A stretch of DNA of 64,000 bases from Dermacentor variabilis (taxonomy: Eukaryota > Arthropoda > Arachnida > Ixodida > Ixodidae). Positions 51,241-60,639 of this stretch are shown here, one piece after another. Numbering within the stretch: position 1 is the first letter of the stretch; each line of letters opens with the position of its first letter. The stretch covers positions 227,339,265 through 227,403,264 of the forward strand of contig NC_134570.1 in NCBI RefSeq assembly GCF_050947875.1. Reading direction: 5' to 3'. The notes under the pieces were generated by a model, which searched no databases, was not told the DNA's origin, and worked only from the letters and a program-made list of their open reading frames with translations. A program made the translations under genes and the position numbers.

Positions 51241-52575
51241 GCGACGGCGATCGCACGGAGGAGCGGCTGTCAGGGGCATCAGAAGTAGGGTACAGACGGC
51301 GAGACGAATAACGGTGAGCGTCAGCGTATGGGCGAGGGGCAGAGAATGAGCTCCAGTACAGCTTTATCCAGGTGGTGCGGCAGTGGCGGGATACATGACC
51401 AACGCGGTGCCAGCAGTTTATTGTATGCGGTTCGCCAATTTGCAGCATCGCGTGGTCTGGGAGCGAAATACTGGTCATTATAGGTCGTGGACATGGGAAT
51501 GGGTGCCGAATCAGTCGGGAGACAGAGCAGGCAGTAGGGATGCGAAGGTTTGAAATTTCTTGCGCATAACTGCTTGAATAATGGAAATAGTGGGGAAAAG
51601 ACGGGGAATGCGGGAGATGGAAATTCAAGACGATGAGCAAAACGTGAACAAGGTGAATGCAGGAGCCAACGTTTCAACAAGTGGACTTGTCTTCTTCAAG
51701 GCAAGTCCAGAAGACAAGTTCACTTGTCGAAACGTTGTCTCCTGCATTTACCTTGTTCACGTTTTGCTCATCGTCGGAAATAGTGGGGGCCGCTTGGTCA
51801 AAGGTACCGCCAAGGAGTCTTGGATGAAGGGGGGCCGGACTCGCCGCTTCAATCTCATGGCGAACGATGGTCGTGTGGCGGTAAGAGCGGAGCATGAGCA
51901 CGTGGCAGGGGTGTTTGGGAGCTGGGAAAACTATGGGACGACGTGGCGGCTTTTGCCTACCTCGAAGCGGCAACATTCTTTGACGATGGCGTCGACTGTA
52001 GAAACGTCGTTATAGACGAGTAACTTGAAGGCGTCGTCAGCGATGCCTTTTAGGATATGGCCCACCTTGTCAACCTCGGTCATGTGCTCGTCGACTTTCC
52101 GGCAAAGCGCGAGCACTTCCTGTATGTAGGAGACATACGATTCGTTCGACGACTGGACACGGGTGGCAAGCTCTTCTCACGCAGCCTGTTGGCGACCTGA
52201 CGGGTTGCCAAATAGGTCGCGAAGCCTCTCTTTGAAGGTGCCCCAGCTGGAGGGCTTGACCTCATGGGTGTGAAACCAGACACGCGGTGTCTCGTCCGGA
52301 TAAAAGATCCCATCAGCAAGCATGATGGTAGAGTCCCTGTGGTGGCTTTGGCTAACACGCTCATACACGTTGAGCCAATCGTCAACGTCAAAGCCATTTT
52401 GGGCGGAGAATGTCCCAGGATCACGGAGACTAGGAACCATAACCTAGGTTGTGGTTGGAGCCGAATGTCTAGGTGGCGACGTGTGGTTCCATTGAAAGCT
52501 ATGGCTGAGAAGACGACGGTGCGGCCGCTTCTGAGCTCCGTGGCGAGGACGGGGAACTTTCCACCTCCCCCACAA
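51241..52575 (-). pseudogene. Gypsy C gag
   Basis: The minus strand from 52440 gives LRDPGTFSAQNGFDVDDWLN, STIMLADGIFYPDETPRVWF and FKERLRDLFGNPSGRQQAA, then 52116-51931 LALCRKVDEHMTEVDKVGHI and LKGIADDAFKLLV. The nucleocapsid shows CWHRVGHVSRHC, a knuckle lacking one of the first two cysteines, before an SPSPQQCRSPSP tail. A 180-bp snap-back element is inserted at 51596-51775. The start near 52450 lies after the LTR and primer-binding region. Confidence 0.83.
51596..51775. mobile_element. 180-bp snap-back insertion with 13-bp TSD
   Basis: The direct repeat GGAAATAGTGGGG flanks it (51583-51595 and 51776-51788); removing it rejoins the PTIS-IIQAV gag reading of gypsy C, as in D. Inside, 51629-51695 is the reverse complement of 51709-51775 with 4 mismatches over 67 nt, a 13-nt loop, and a 33-nt unpaired tail at the left (51596-51628). 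One arm is flush with the target duplication, as at 11030-11201. Confidence 0.87.
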
Positions 52576-52756
52576 TGTCACGCGAAGGATGAGTCAGTAA
52601 GACGAGCAACTATTTACAGGTTATATTTACAACAGCGGTTGCAGCACTGACCGGTTAGATTCCCAGCGCGAGCCCAGTTCGTTCTTCCTCCTCTTTTGCC
52701 GAGTGATGGCGTCCACACGCCTCGTTCAAACAATAAAATACCACACACGTGTAGCA
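52576..52756 (-). repeat. Gypsy C 5' LTR
   Basis: 181 bp, on the plus strand TGTCACGCGAAGG to GTGTAGCA. On its inner side (minus) TTGTGGGGGAGGTGG lies where the primer-binding site is expected. Confidence 0.9.
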
Positions 52757-52760
52757 ATAT

Positions 52761-53999
52761 ATAAGCTGTGTGTTCGCCATCGCCTTTTTGCCCTGCGAAG
52801 CCATAACACATAAAAACGCATAAAAAACGCATAAAAAAACATAAGAATGCAAAAACACATAAAAAAATGCGATGGCTACTTCTGAGGAAAAAAAAAATTC
52901 CGTAATACATGTGAGTGCATTGTAGAGAATGGAATGAACACAACAGAAAACAAATTCATTATCCTATTTTTAGAAAAATAAAGCGAAAACATGCTAACGC
53001 CGCAGTACGACCTCGCATAGTCATGCGCACAAAGTTTATAGATCTGTAAACGTTGATGTGGTGCGCTTGGATCATGTGCTATATAGAATAAACATATCTG
53101 TAATCCAGCACCTAACACTGTTTACAAAGCCCACGCAGTTCGTAAACGGTCGCTTTGCTGGAAAAGTATACTTCACACTGTAAGGTATGCTGTTAGTACT
53201 AACCCACACTATTTTATTCATGGGTGGAAACGTCATTCACCGAACCAAGTATGACGCAATGTAACGTGCAGCTAACAGTTTGAATGCTTGTTGTCAAGGT
53301 ATAACAGCACAGCTCCTATCGTAGCAGAACGGTACCCACGCTGTTACGATCATCGCATATGTTTCATTGCTCCTGAACCGCAGATTAGAACTAGGGGATA
53401 ATACTATAATAAGGTCACACAAGTGAATGGAACGTCCGGAAGTGCACAATTAATATTCCAGGCTCATTGTAGGCTCAGACATGCGCGTACACATTGCGCT
53501 GCGTGCTGCCTCTGCCTCAACGCCAGCAGAAAGTCCAGCCATGCCGACTTAAACCACTTCAGTACAGCTCACAGAACCATTTACCACGTAGAAGACGCCA
53601 CATCATACTAAACAGACCGTACGAGCACGAAAACAAACACCAGAAATATATATATATATACCGCCGAGCGTATATCTGCCATGCAAGACGGAGCGATCGC
53701 CCAAGCCAGCATGCCGACTGACAATAGATGGCGCCACTGCGTAGCAATATGGTGGCGCCCATGAAAAACCGGTCTATAATCAGATCCTTGTTTTGGTATG
53801 TAAAACCCAAGAATCAATTTTTATAAAGCGAAGCTTTCTTTGCCTTTTCCTTCGAATTTCACACTGCTGCTGCTGCTGGCCGGCACACCGCGTCAGAGGG
53901 TGGTTCAGAGCGTGCATATACATGGAGGGAGCGTAGATGAGCAAAAAGAGATGCGAGGAGCTCGTTTGGACCACCCCGCGTCGAATGCGCACCATGCCC
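52761..53999. other. No recognised gene; simple repeats
   Basis: AT-rich. It has degenerate CATAAAAA repeats at about 52804-52870 and an AT microsatellite at 53645-53660. Open frames are short and overlap on both strands. Confidence 0.6.
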
Positions 54000-54167
54000 T
54001 CTGGCCCTCTGGAGCTCCGGGGTCATCGCCACATTAGCGTCTTGACAGCTGTAATTATTCGTGACCCCCCGCAACAGCTTACCTTTCTGCCAACGAACAA
54101 GTCCACAGGGAAGGTAGATATAATGGAAGAGACGGGGGAGAAGATGAGGCAGAGAATTGGGTAGAGT
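54000..54167 (+). repeat. Repeat R copy 2, left part
   Basis: CCCTCTGGAGCTCC, a CTGTAATTATTCGTGA stretch, AGCTTACCTTT and the final GGGTAGAGTC align with R copy 1 (26690-26870). The P-like transposon interrupts it here; R resumes at 59944. Confidence 0.65.
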
Positions 54168-54200
54168 CAACACCTCCTAAGAACTTCAGGCCTGCGCGCT
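54168..54200 (+). repeat. P-like transposon left TIR
   Basis: CAACACCTCCTAAGAACTTC followed by AGGCCTGCGCGCT. It matches the reverse complement of 59911-59943 at 31 of 33 positions. Weaker similarity continues inward to about 54238 (GTCACATCCGGTAGGCG against GTCACATTCGGCAGGCG). Confidence 0.9.
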
Positions 54201-54441
54201 GCCAGATGTCACATGAGCAACGTCACATCCGGTAGGCGATGACCTCCGGTAGGCGCGCATGAGAGAGCGAACCAAGCGAACCCCATAGTAGGCGCATCAT
54301 TGCCCGCGCCGGACCAGCAGCAACCAGCCCGACGTTGCATGTATCGTTCTTCCGTGGTATTGTCTTTCTGTACTGGGTGTGCGTTCCTGCGCGTGATCAA
54401 CGCGCGTGGTGGTGCTTAGGCCGGGAGTTGCGGCAATCAGC

Positions 54442-54593
54442 ATGCCATACAAGTGCTGCGTGCCGAAATGCCGGGGCAAACGACGAAGACTAAAAAATTC
54501 CAAGTCCTCTCATTTCCGAAGGAGGACGCCCAGCGAAGCAAGCGGCGGCGTGCCACACCACGCAAAGATTACCGAGTTACAGCTTCTTCAAGG
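54442..54593 (+). pseudogene. THAP domain, exon 1 (frameshifted)
   Basis: Starts MPYKCCVPKCRG, the first two cysteines of the THAP C2CH zinc site right after the initiator methionine, as is typical. A frameshift within about 54472-54485 moves the rest into the frame reading KKFQVLSFPKEDAQRSKRRR and PRKDYRVTASSR. The exon ends CAAGG at 54593, followed by GTAAGC, a good splice donor. The THAP domain binds transposon-end DNA. Confidence 0.8.
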
Positions 54594-55695
54594 GTAAGCA
54601 TTGCTTAGCTTGCGGTGTACCTTCATGCGCGCTTTTACGGTGCGCAAAGTTCATTGTCAGTGCGAACACATTGACCGTTAGGCCTACAATCCGTTGCACT
54701 GCTGAGAGGGACGAGGAGTTGTAGGGACTCTTAGACTGCTTCCTACGGCTGACCGACGAAAATTGTCGCATTCATATTTAGCACACAGGTGGCGTAAAGC
54801 AGGCAGAAATGGTTTTTGCTTGTTTTGTCGTATATTTGCCAAATTGTTTGAGATCAATAATAAAATATGAAGGATGTCTTGAAAAGTTCTATAAGTAACG
54901 CCAGCTCTCGCTATTGAGTGCAGTCAAGAGCTCTCAACGTTTCGCTTAGTCTGCTCTCGTTCTTCTGCAGTTGGGTAGAAATAGCACTGCGGCTCAAGCT
55001 GTAGGGAAGTTATTTTTCAGTCGGACATCGCCGTAGACGGTGCCCTCTCCGACCTATTTTGTCATGCAAGTACGCTGTCAATTTGAAGTAACAAAAAGGC
55101 TGACCACTAAATACTACGTTCTGTGCGATGATCCGCGCGAGCATGGACAAACTAGTGATAACAGTGGTTTTGGCCGCCCAACTGTTTCTGCTATCGGCAG
55201 AAAAAGTAAATTGGTCACGGACGCGGATTAAAAGCTTTATTTCGTGAAACCAGACACATGGCCATTGACTTACGATGTTGCTGACGCTAAGCTTCGTTGG
55301 CGATGCTTCCAGCACTCGTCATTTCATCAATTCGGTGCTAAGTTGAGCAGCCGCAACATATAGATTTGCTCTCATAGTTCATTTGCTTAATGTGCCTGTT
55401 GTACGTTCTTCCATGTTCTTCAGCCGCTATAGTTTTCGCGGAATGAGCTTGCCGAGCTTAACGACACGAATAACTGTGAAATAGAAGCATGCCTTTTCGA
55501 TCTTTTAGCACACGCTGAGGAGCACGTGTATTTTCTGTGCAAAGTGTTCGTTTAGCCTGTGCTTGCATCTCGAAATAATATAATCTGCCAGTAGTAGAAA
55601 AACTACCTTGAGCACATATACATAAAATGAGTACTATCCGTTTGGAGACACTATGACATCGTTTTGTGATACAGTCCCCTGTTTTTCTTTTTCAG
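54594..55695 (+). other. Predicted intron in P-like transposase
   Basis: GTAAGC at 54594 and a pyrimidine-rich TTTTTCTTTTTCAG ending at 55695 fit donor and acceptor. Removing it brings the Cys-Cys half of the THAP zinc site next to the Cys-His half (VCALHFHESF). It contains no other recognisable coding sequence. Confidence 0.7.
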
Positions 55696-56301
55696 GTCTG
55701 TGCGCTGCACTTCCATGAGAGCTTTATTATAAATAAGTCTGTCTCTCATGACCAAAGGACTGGAAATGTTATCGAGAACACTTTGCCGGTACAACGACTG
55801 GACCCTGCTGTGCCTTCAATAGTCAAGGACTGCCCATCATAGTTGTCCACACCACAGTGTTCCAAAACAAGAGAGCTACAAGATCGACTGCAGCGACTGG
55901 AGTCCTCCCACCTTGGAAAGGCATTGGCGGATTCATTGTCGTCATGTAGGACGGAAGTTGGCAGGCATCAGTTTATGACATTAACATAGCTGAATGCATG
56001 TCTGCAGGGATCCTCGTTACCAGAGAAGTGGTCAGTACTGCATACTTCGTCGAGTGTAATGTTCCTGTTGCTAACCGGAAGCACCATGCCAAGCAAAAAT
56101 GATTTTGTTGTGTTCAGTGACAGTATGGACATAACTGCATGCCATCAAAACCTCAAGCTTATCGAAGTAAATGACTATCCTGTCCCCAGCGAAGTTCAGG
56201 ATATCAGATGCATCGTAGGAATTCTAGAGAATTTGTCTCATATTGAAACACAATCTATTATTCCTGAGCATGTGGTAAAAGCTGTCGACACCCTGTTTTG
56301 A
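55696..56301 (+). pseudogene. P-like transposase, THAP end and linker
   Basis: Exon 2 opens with VCALHFHESFIINKSV, giving the last Cys and His of the C2CH site. A stop interrupts near 55841. Further on, LQDRLQRLESSHLGKALADS may be part of a coiled-coil linker, and 56059-56301 holds FLLLTGSTMPSKNDFVVFSD and VNDYPVPSEVQDIRCIVGIL, regions I cannot assign to a domain. Confidence 0.7.
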
Positions 56302-57000
56302 AACAGCAGCTACCAGTAGAAACTCGAAGTGTCCTTAAAGCGCTGAAAGAACTGCTGAAAGTAGTCACAATGAAAATGCCCAAATATTCACCGCATTTGA
56401 TGGTCATTGCTAGTTTTCTCTGTACAATATCGCCCCACGCTTACGAATTCCTGCGACACGCAGATGTTATTACACTTCCTCATCCTGCAACCATCAGCAA
56501 GCTTTGTTCATCATGTCAGCTGTCACCGCAAGGAGAGATGGATGAAAATTTTTTATCTTACATGAAGAAGCATGTGAAGTGTCTCCAGCCTCACAAGTGC
56601 ATACTGACTTTTATGCTTGATAAAATTCACTTGAAACCATTCTTCGATTACAAGAGCGGCAAGGTTTGTGGAGCTGCCTTTGACTCGTATGACACTGCCA
56701 CCAGCCCATGTTTTGTACCATTTTGTGGTACAAAATTTGGTTTCATCTTTTAAAGAGGTAGCTCACATCCTTCCTGTTAAAAGCATTGACGCTGCTATGT
56801 TGCATAACGTCATCCTAAAGGTCATGACTGGTTTGGAGTCACACGGGTACAAAGTAGTATGTATTGTTACTGACAACAATGCTATTAATAGAAAGTCAAT
56901 ATCAAGCTTTTGCAGTCATCCAAAGCTGCAGTTTGTGTATCCACATCCTGCGACACGACGAGACCCTTGTTTTACATTGTTGACACAGTCCACCTCTTGA
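56298..57000 (+). pseudogene. P-like transposase, catalytic N-terminal part
   Basis: The frame 56298-56753 has YSPHLMVIASFLCTISPHAY and ITLPHPATISKLCSS, then FMLDKIHLKPFFDYKSGKVC, which corresponds to the first catalytic aspartate block (D-E-hh-KP.fdYk) of P-type transposases; the usual DE is DK. After a frame change, 56668-57000 has HGYKVVCIVTDNNAINRKSI with the second aspartate (TDNN). LLTQSTS at 57000 ends in a stop where DPxHLLK.IRNNW is expected. Confidence 0.85.
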
Positions 57001-57101
57001 AATGTATGTGAAATAATTGGATAAACCAAAAAAATCATGGCACCAATTTCTATTACCCGAAGTTTGAGAAGGCTAGATATACAATTGACAGTGGTCATAT
57101 C

Positions 57102-58091
57102 ATGTCGGCTTCGTTTGAAGCACTGCGCAGACTACACAAACTGGAAGAAGGGTGTTTGCTAAAGTATGGCCACCAGCTAACCTCCAAAGCTTTAAATCCG
57201 TCAAAGTTAGAGCGGCAAAATGTGAAGGTTGCACTACAAGTATTCAATCAATTTATTGCAGCAGGGCTTCTGGCGCCTGCCAGTAACATTGACAGAGCAG
57301 CAGAAACTGCGAACTTCACCAATATAATCGTTCGCTCGTGGCTAGTGGTAAATGTCAATACACCTTCAAAGGGCTTCCAAAAACGTGACCTTATTCAAGA
57401 GCCAGTGAAAGCAATGAAAAATGACGAAAGAATCTTTCTTGAGAAGTTTGCGGACTGGCTAGACATATGGATTGCACTACGCTTTGACAATGGCGTTTTC
57501 ACTCATAAAATGGTTAGTGCCTTGTGCCTTACGTCCTGTGGGCTTATGGAATTCTCCCGCTACTGGCTTGAGGAACTTAAGATGTGCTACGTGCTTCTGG
57601 GACAAGTTCAGGCCGACCCACTCGAGGCGAAGTTCGGTCAATACAGGCAACTTGCGGGTGGCCAGTACGATGTTTATATTCGACAAGTGTACGAGTGTGA
57701 GGCAAAAATTCGTTTGCAAAATTCTCTGCCAGTTTTACCAACTGAAAAACTCAGGCTTCCTCAACCGAGCACGCGACAAAAGCCGAACTTTGATAAAGCT
57801 TTCACCATTGAAGTCACAAATTCTGACCTGGACGTTCTGTCTTCGTAAAGCCCAGTGATCGCATATGTAGCTGGGTATTGTGCCCATGCTACTTGTAAGG
57901 CACTGAAGTGTGAAGAATGTAAAAGAAACCTTGCAGTAGCTAGGAGAGTGGAGGAATCCCGTGAAGAAAATAGCCTCATCGATGCCTTTAATAGGGGTGG
58001 TCTTTGGTTTCCAGCACGAGTTGTAAATGCTGTGATGTATGTGCATGCAGTAATAGAACAACTTCTAATGAACACTGCCTTAAGTTCTTGA
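57102..58091 (+). pseudogene. P-like transposase, C-terminal part
   Basis: The open frame 57102-57848 (248 codons) has LHKLEEGCLLKYGHQLTSKA and LNPSKLERQNVKVALQVFNQ, part of the insertion found within the RNase H-like fold, and QADPLEAKFGQYRQLAGGQY, equivalent to the DPLE..FG..R...GG block with the catalytic glutamate. After a TAA at 57846-57848 the same frame continues with VIAYVAGYCAHATCKALKCE, a C-terminal Cys/His-rich YVAGY motif, to 58091. It resembles vertebrate THAP9 and insect P transposases; no identity value can be given. Confidence 0.87.
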
Positions 58092-59878
58092 AGTTAAAGA
58101 CCAGTGGTCTGCTCTGACATGCTTCACAACAGACGTATTACCAGAATTTAAAGACTCTGACAGATGCTTGAATGGCCATAGACCTGAATAAGTCAAGGGT
58201 CTATTGCTGCATTCAGCAGCAAACATTCTTCTAAAAACATGTGCAAAAGGAAGAACGACCTTCTGTTAGCGTTATCTCATAATGCTAAATTAAAAAAAAG
58301 GAAGCTAACTGTCCTGTCCAATAGTTAGGTTACATTCATGGTTTTCTGCTCTTTTCTGAATTTTTGCCTGGGTGATTTGCTGTGGCTCTCGTGTTTTTTA
58401 AAATAATTTTATAATTGCAGTTTAATACTTTGCCAGTCAATGCGTCGCTTGTATTTCAGTGTGTATGTGCACGTTTGTGTAGAGTGTTTATTGCTTTGAT
58501 TTGCTTTCGCAGTCCCATATTGTCGAAAGGAACCAAGTCAATGCCACTGTTGTTGCCAAAGAAAAGAACGTGTCATCCCGACGGCTGCTAGAATCTCTAA
58601 AATGCCACTGTTGTTGCCAAAGAAAAGAACGTGTCATCCCGACGGCTGCTAGAATCTCTAAAATGCTACTGTTGTTGCCAAAGAAAAGAAAGTGTCATCC
58701 CGACGGCTGCTAGAATCTCTAATCATTCAATCGACGCCAGCTACGATGAACCGGACACCAGGGACTATGCCTGCCGTTTACGCACGTTCATTACGTCACG
58801 TGCTGGCTATATAAGTGACGACGATTTACTGTCCAACTCAGTGAACAAGGAACCCGTACGCGGTTCCGAAACGTCAGATTATTCATCAGACTTGGTCAGT
58901 GACCGTAATTCCCTTAATTTCCATGCCTGACCAGACGAACTTTCGTCGAACCCTTAATTATGAACCAAGTTCCTAATTCTAGTCGCTTGCAATTATTTTC
59001 AACAAGTATGTTTTGTGCTTAATCTGTATATTGCTCCAAGTTTTGTGTATTTTTTTTTACTGCGAACCATGAGTGCTTTACTACTTGACGAATCACGTAC
59101 ACACGGAGGATGGCTTGCATGGCCGACAGGTGTGTGCTGCTTAATTACCTTGAAGATGTTTGTTGCGGTGACCTGTTCTTCCCTTATATGTGACATGCTC
59201 CAAACCTTAAGTGTGTTCATGAGTAGAGTTTTTTATGTCTTGATATTTAAAGAGTATGTTTCTTCTACAAGTCTGTGGTTGCTACCTGGCAGCTCAGTTT
59301 TGTTACCTTGATGCATTATTACCATTTTCACTGCCTGTATTTTATTATTGTTTTTATTTATTTATGGAGCCTTTGAATGCCCTTGACCAATAAACAGAAA
59401 TTTGTCTTGGTTGACGACTTCAAATTCTGGTTCATTCTGGAATTTTTAGCACCTAATAAACAGCCCCGCGGGAGCAACCACCTTAGAAAGCTGCAGTGGG
59501 TACTATTATACATTTTGCATGAAGGTGATGAGCTGTTGGTGTTGCCTCCATCATCGCGAATTCACGTGGCGCGCGCCGATGAAGCAGAAGTCGGCTAAAC
59601 AAATGCATTGCAGAAGTCACCCCGCGTTTTGTATCGCAGTTATTCACTCACCTAGAGCACTTCATCGACCTTAAATCTTTAAAAAGTGCACTGCAGCTGA
59701 CCAGGCCCCTAGCTCTTTCACAGCAGGTCCTGCCTTTCTTTATAAATGAGCGCATGCCTACCTTTTTTTCACGCTTGTATAGCGGTTACATTCGCGCCGA
59801 ATACAGCGGTCAATGGAGAGCGACTAAACCATCCTAAAAAGCGATACCAAGCGCGGCGGTGGAAGCGAGCGACGCGGC
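58092..59878. other. P-like transposon 3' non-coding region
   Basis: AT-rich sequence between the transposase end and the right TIR. It contains a 61-bp tandem repeat at 58540-58722. Small open frames (58631-58930, 59015-59311) have no recognised domain. Confidence 0.6.
58540..58722 (+). repeat. 61-bp tandem repeat, three copies
   Basis: Units at 58540-58600, 58601-58661 and 58662-58722. The first two are identical and the third differs at about two positions (GCTACTG and AAAGAAAGT). P-type elements often hold internal repeats used in transposase binding, but no such role is shown here. Confidence 0.95.
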
Positions 59879-59910
59879 CATCCGCCTGCCGAATGTGACG
59901 TCACTCGCAT

Positions 59911-59943
59911 AGCGCGCAGGCCTGAAGCTTTTAGGAGGTGTTG
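59911..59943 (+). repeat. P-like transposon right TIR
   Basis: AGCGCGCAGGCCTGAAGCTT followed by TTAGGAGGTGTTG; inverted match of 54168-54200. Repeat R resumes directly after it with GTAGAACCAACGCAG. Confidence 0.9.
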
Positions 59944-60522
59944 GTAGAACCAACGCAGTCACGAAACGAGTGAATAACAGCCTTGCCACTCTTCGCTCCC
60001 ACTTCTCATACAAATACAAGATGAGGGGAGTGGGGGACAGGGAAAAGGTGACGTGAGAAAGCAAGGAAGCACTAGATAAATTTAAGTTCAAGGTACGGTT
60101 TCTGCTGTTTCTGAAAAATAAAACCATGCAAATATGTCTAGCCGAAAACTTACGCAGGGCGGGCTGAAGCAGATCGAGCCCCATTAATTAAAGTGCACTG
60201 CGCGGTCTAGGCGACACAACGGAAGCCGTCGCACGTTAATTCAACACTTCTTTGCTAGCCGCGATAGCTTCGCGGCTATGGCATTGCTCGAGGTCACGGA
60301 TTTGACCGAGGCAGCAGCATTTCGACGAGGCGAAATAAAAACACTCGCGCACTTTCATTTAGGGACATGTTAAAGAACCCCACTGTGCCACAAGTCGGAG
60401 TCCGTCACTATGGCCTGCCTCATATTCCGGTTGTGGTTTTGGCACGTACAACTACATAATCCAATTCAAGTTTAATGTTTGTGTCATGATGCGATGTTCC
60501 ATGTGAGGCAATGACAATGTTC
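59944..60522 (+). repeat. Repeat R copy 2, right part
   Basis: It begins GTAGAACCAACGCAGTCACG and aligns with 26864-27410, including TTTCTGAAAAATAAA and the SINE. With 54000-54167 it makes one R copy split by the P-like transposon. Confidence 0.75.
60255..60465 (+). mobile_element. SINE (Ruka-like) within R copy 2
   Basis: GCTCGAGGTCACGGATTTGA (box B region, altered), CATTTCGACGAGGCGAAATA, GGGACATGTTAAAGAACCCC, CCTGCCTCATATTCCGG and GTGGTTTTGGCACGTACAAC follow the order of 4388-4628 nearly to the tail. Confidence 0.82.
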
Positions 60523-60547
60523 AACCCTCTCAGAGGTTATGAAATAT

Positions 60548-60634
60548 GGCGCACAAAAACGCCTGCAAACACCTTTGTGTTTGCTTGAGGCGTTGAGAAA
60601 AAGCCTTTCTGCTTTTTCTCCGTTTTGTGTGCCT
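60548..60634. other. Three-stem palindromic cluster
   Basis: GGCGCACAAAAACG (60548-60561) can pair with CGTTTTGTGTGCC (60621-60633). Inside lie two hairpins: CGCCTGCAAACAC..GTGTTTGCTTGAGGCG (60560-60592), with a perfect 8-bp core, and GAGAAAAAGC..GCTTTTTCTC (60595-60620), a perfect 10-bp stem. No ORF or polymerase III box is evident. Function unknown. Confidence 0.75.
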
Positions 60635-60639
60635 TGAGG

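Larger units (their letters stand above)
39952..52756 (-). mobile_element. Ty3/gypsy C, minus strand, with nested insertions
   Basis: Matching LTRs at both ends (39952-40129, 52576-52756) and ATAT duplications (39948-39951, 52757-52760) define one insertion of 12.8 kb. Removing the nested elements (40681-46631, 48005-48200, 49381-50757, 51596-51775) leaves roughly 5.1 kb, the size of F. Coding order on the minus strand is gag, protease, RT, RNase H, integrase, and the motifs group it with F and D. It is the oldest host element here by nesting and has many stops. Confidence 0.9.
54168..59943 (+). mobile_element. P-element/THAP9-like DNA transposon, decayed
   Basis: A 5.8-kb insertion with terminal inverted repeats (33 nt at each end, 2 mismatches), approximate 8-bp flanking duplications (GTAGAGTC and GTAGAACC, 6 of 8 matching), and a coding region for a THAP-domain transposase split by an intron. 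It lies inside repeat R, whose uninterrupted copy at 26685-27410 shows the empty site. P elements produce 8-bp duplications and 31-bp TIRs, so size and layout fit. The transposase has frameshifts and stops and cannot be active. Confidence 0.9.

Noticed and set aside
52876..53118. Minus-strand frame near 53000 as a gene
   Set aside because: Short, AT-rich and without a recognised motif; overlaps simple repeats.
58540..58722. CRISPR-like repeat array
   Set aside because: Units are directly adjacent with no spacers.
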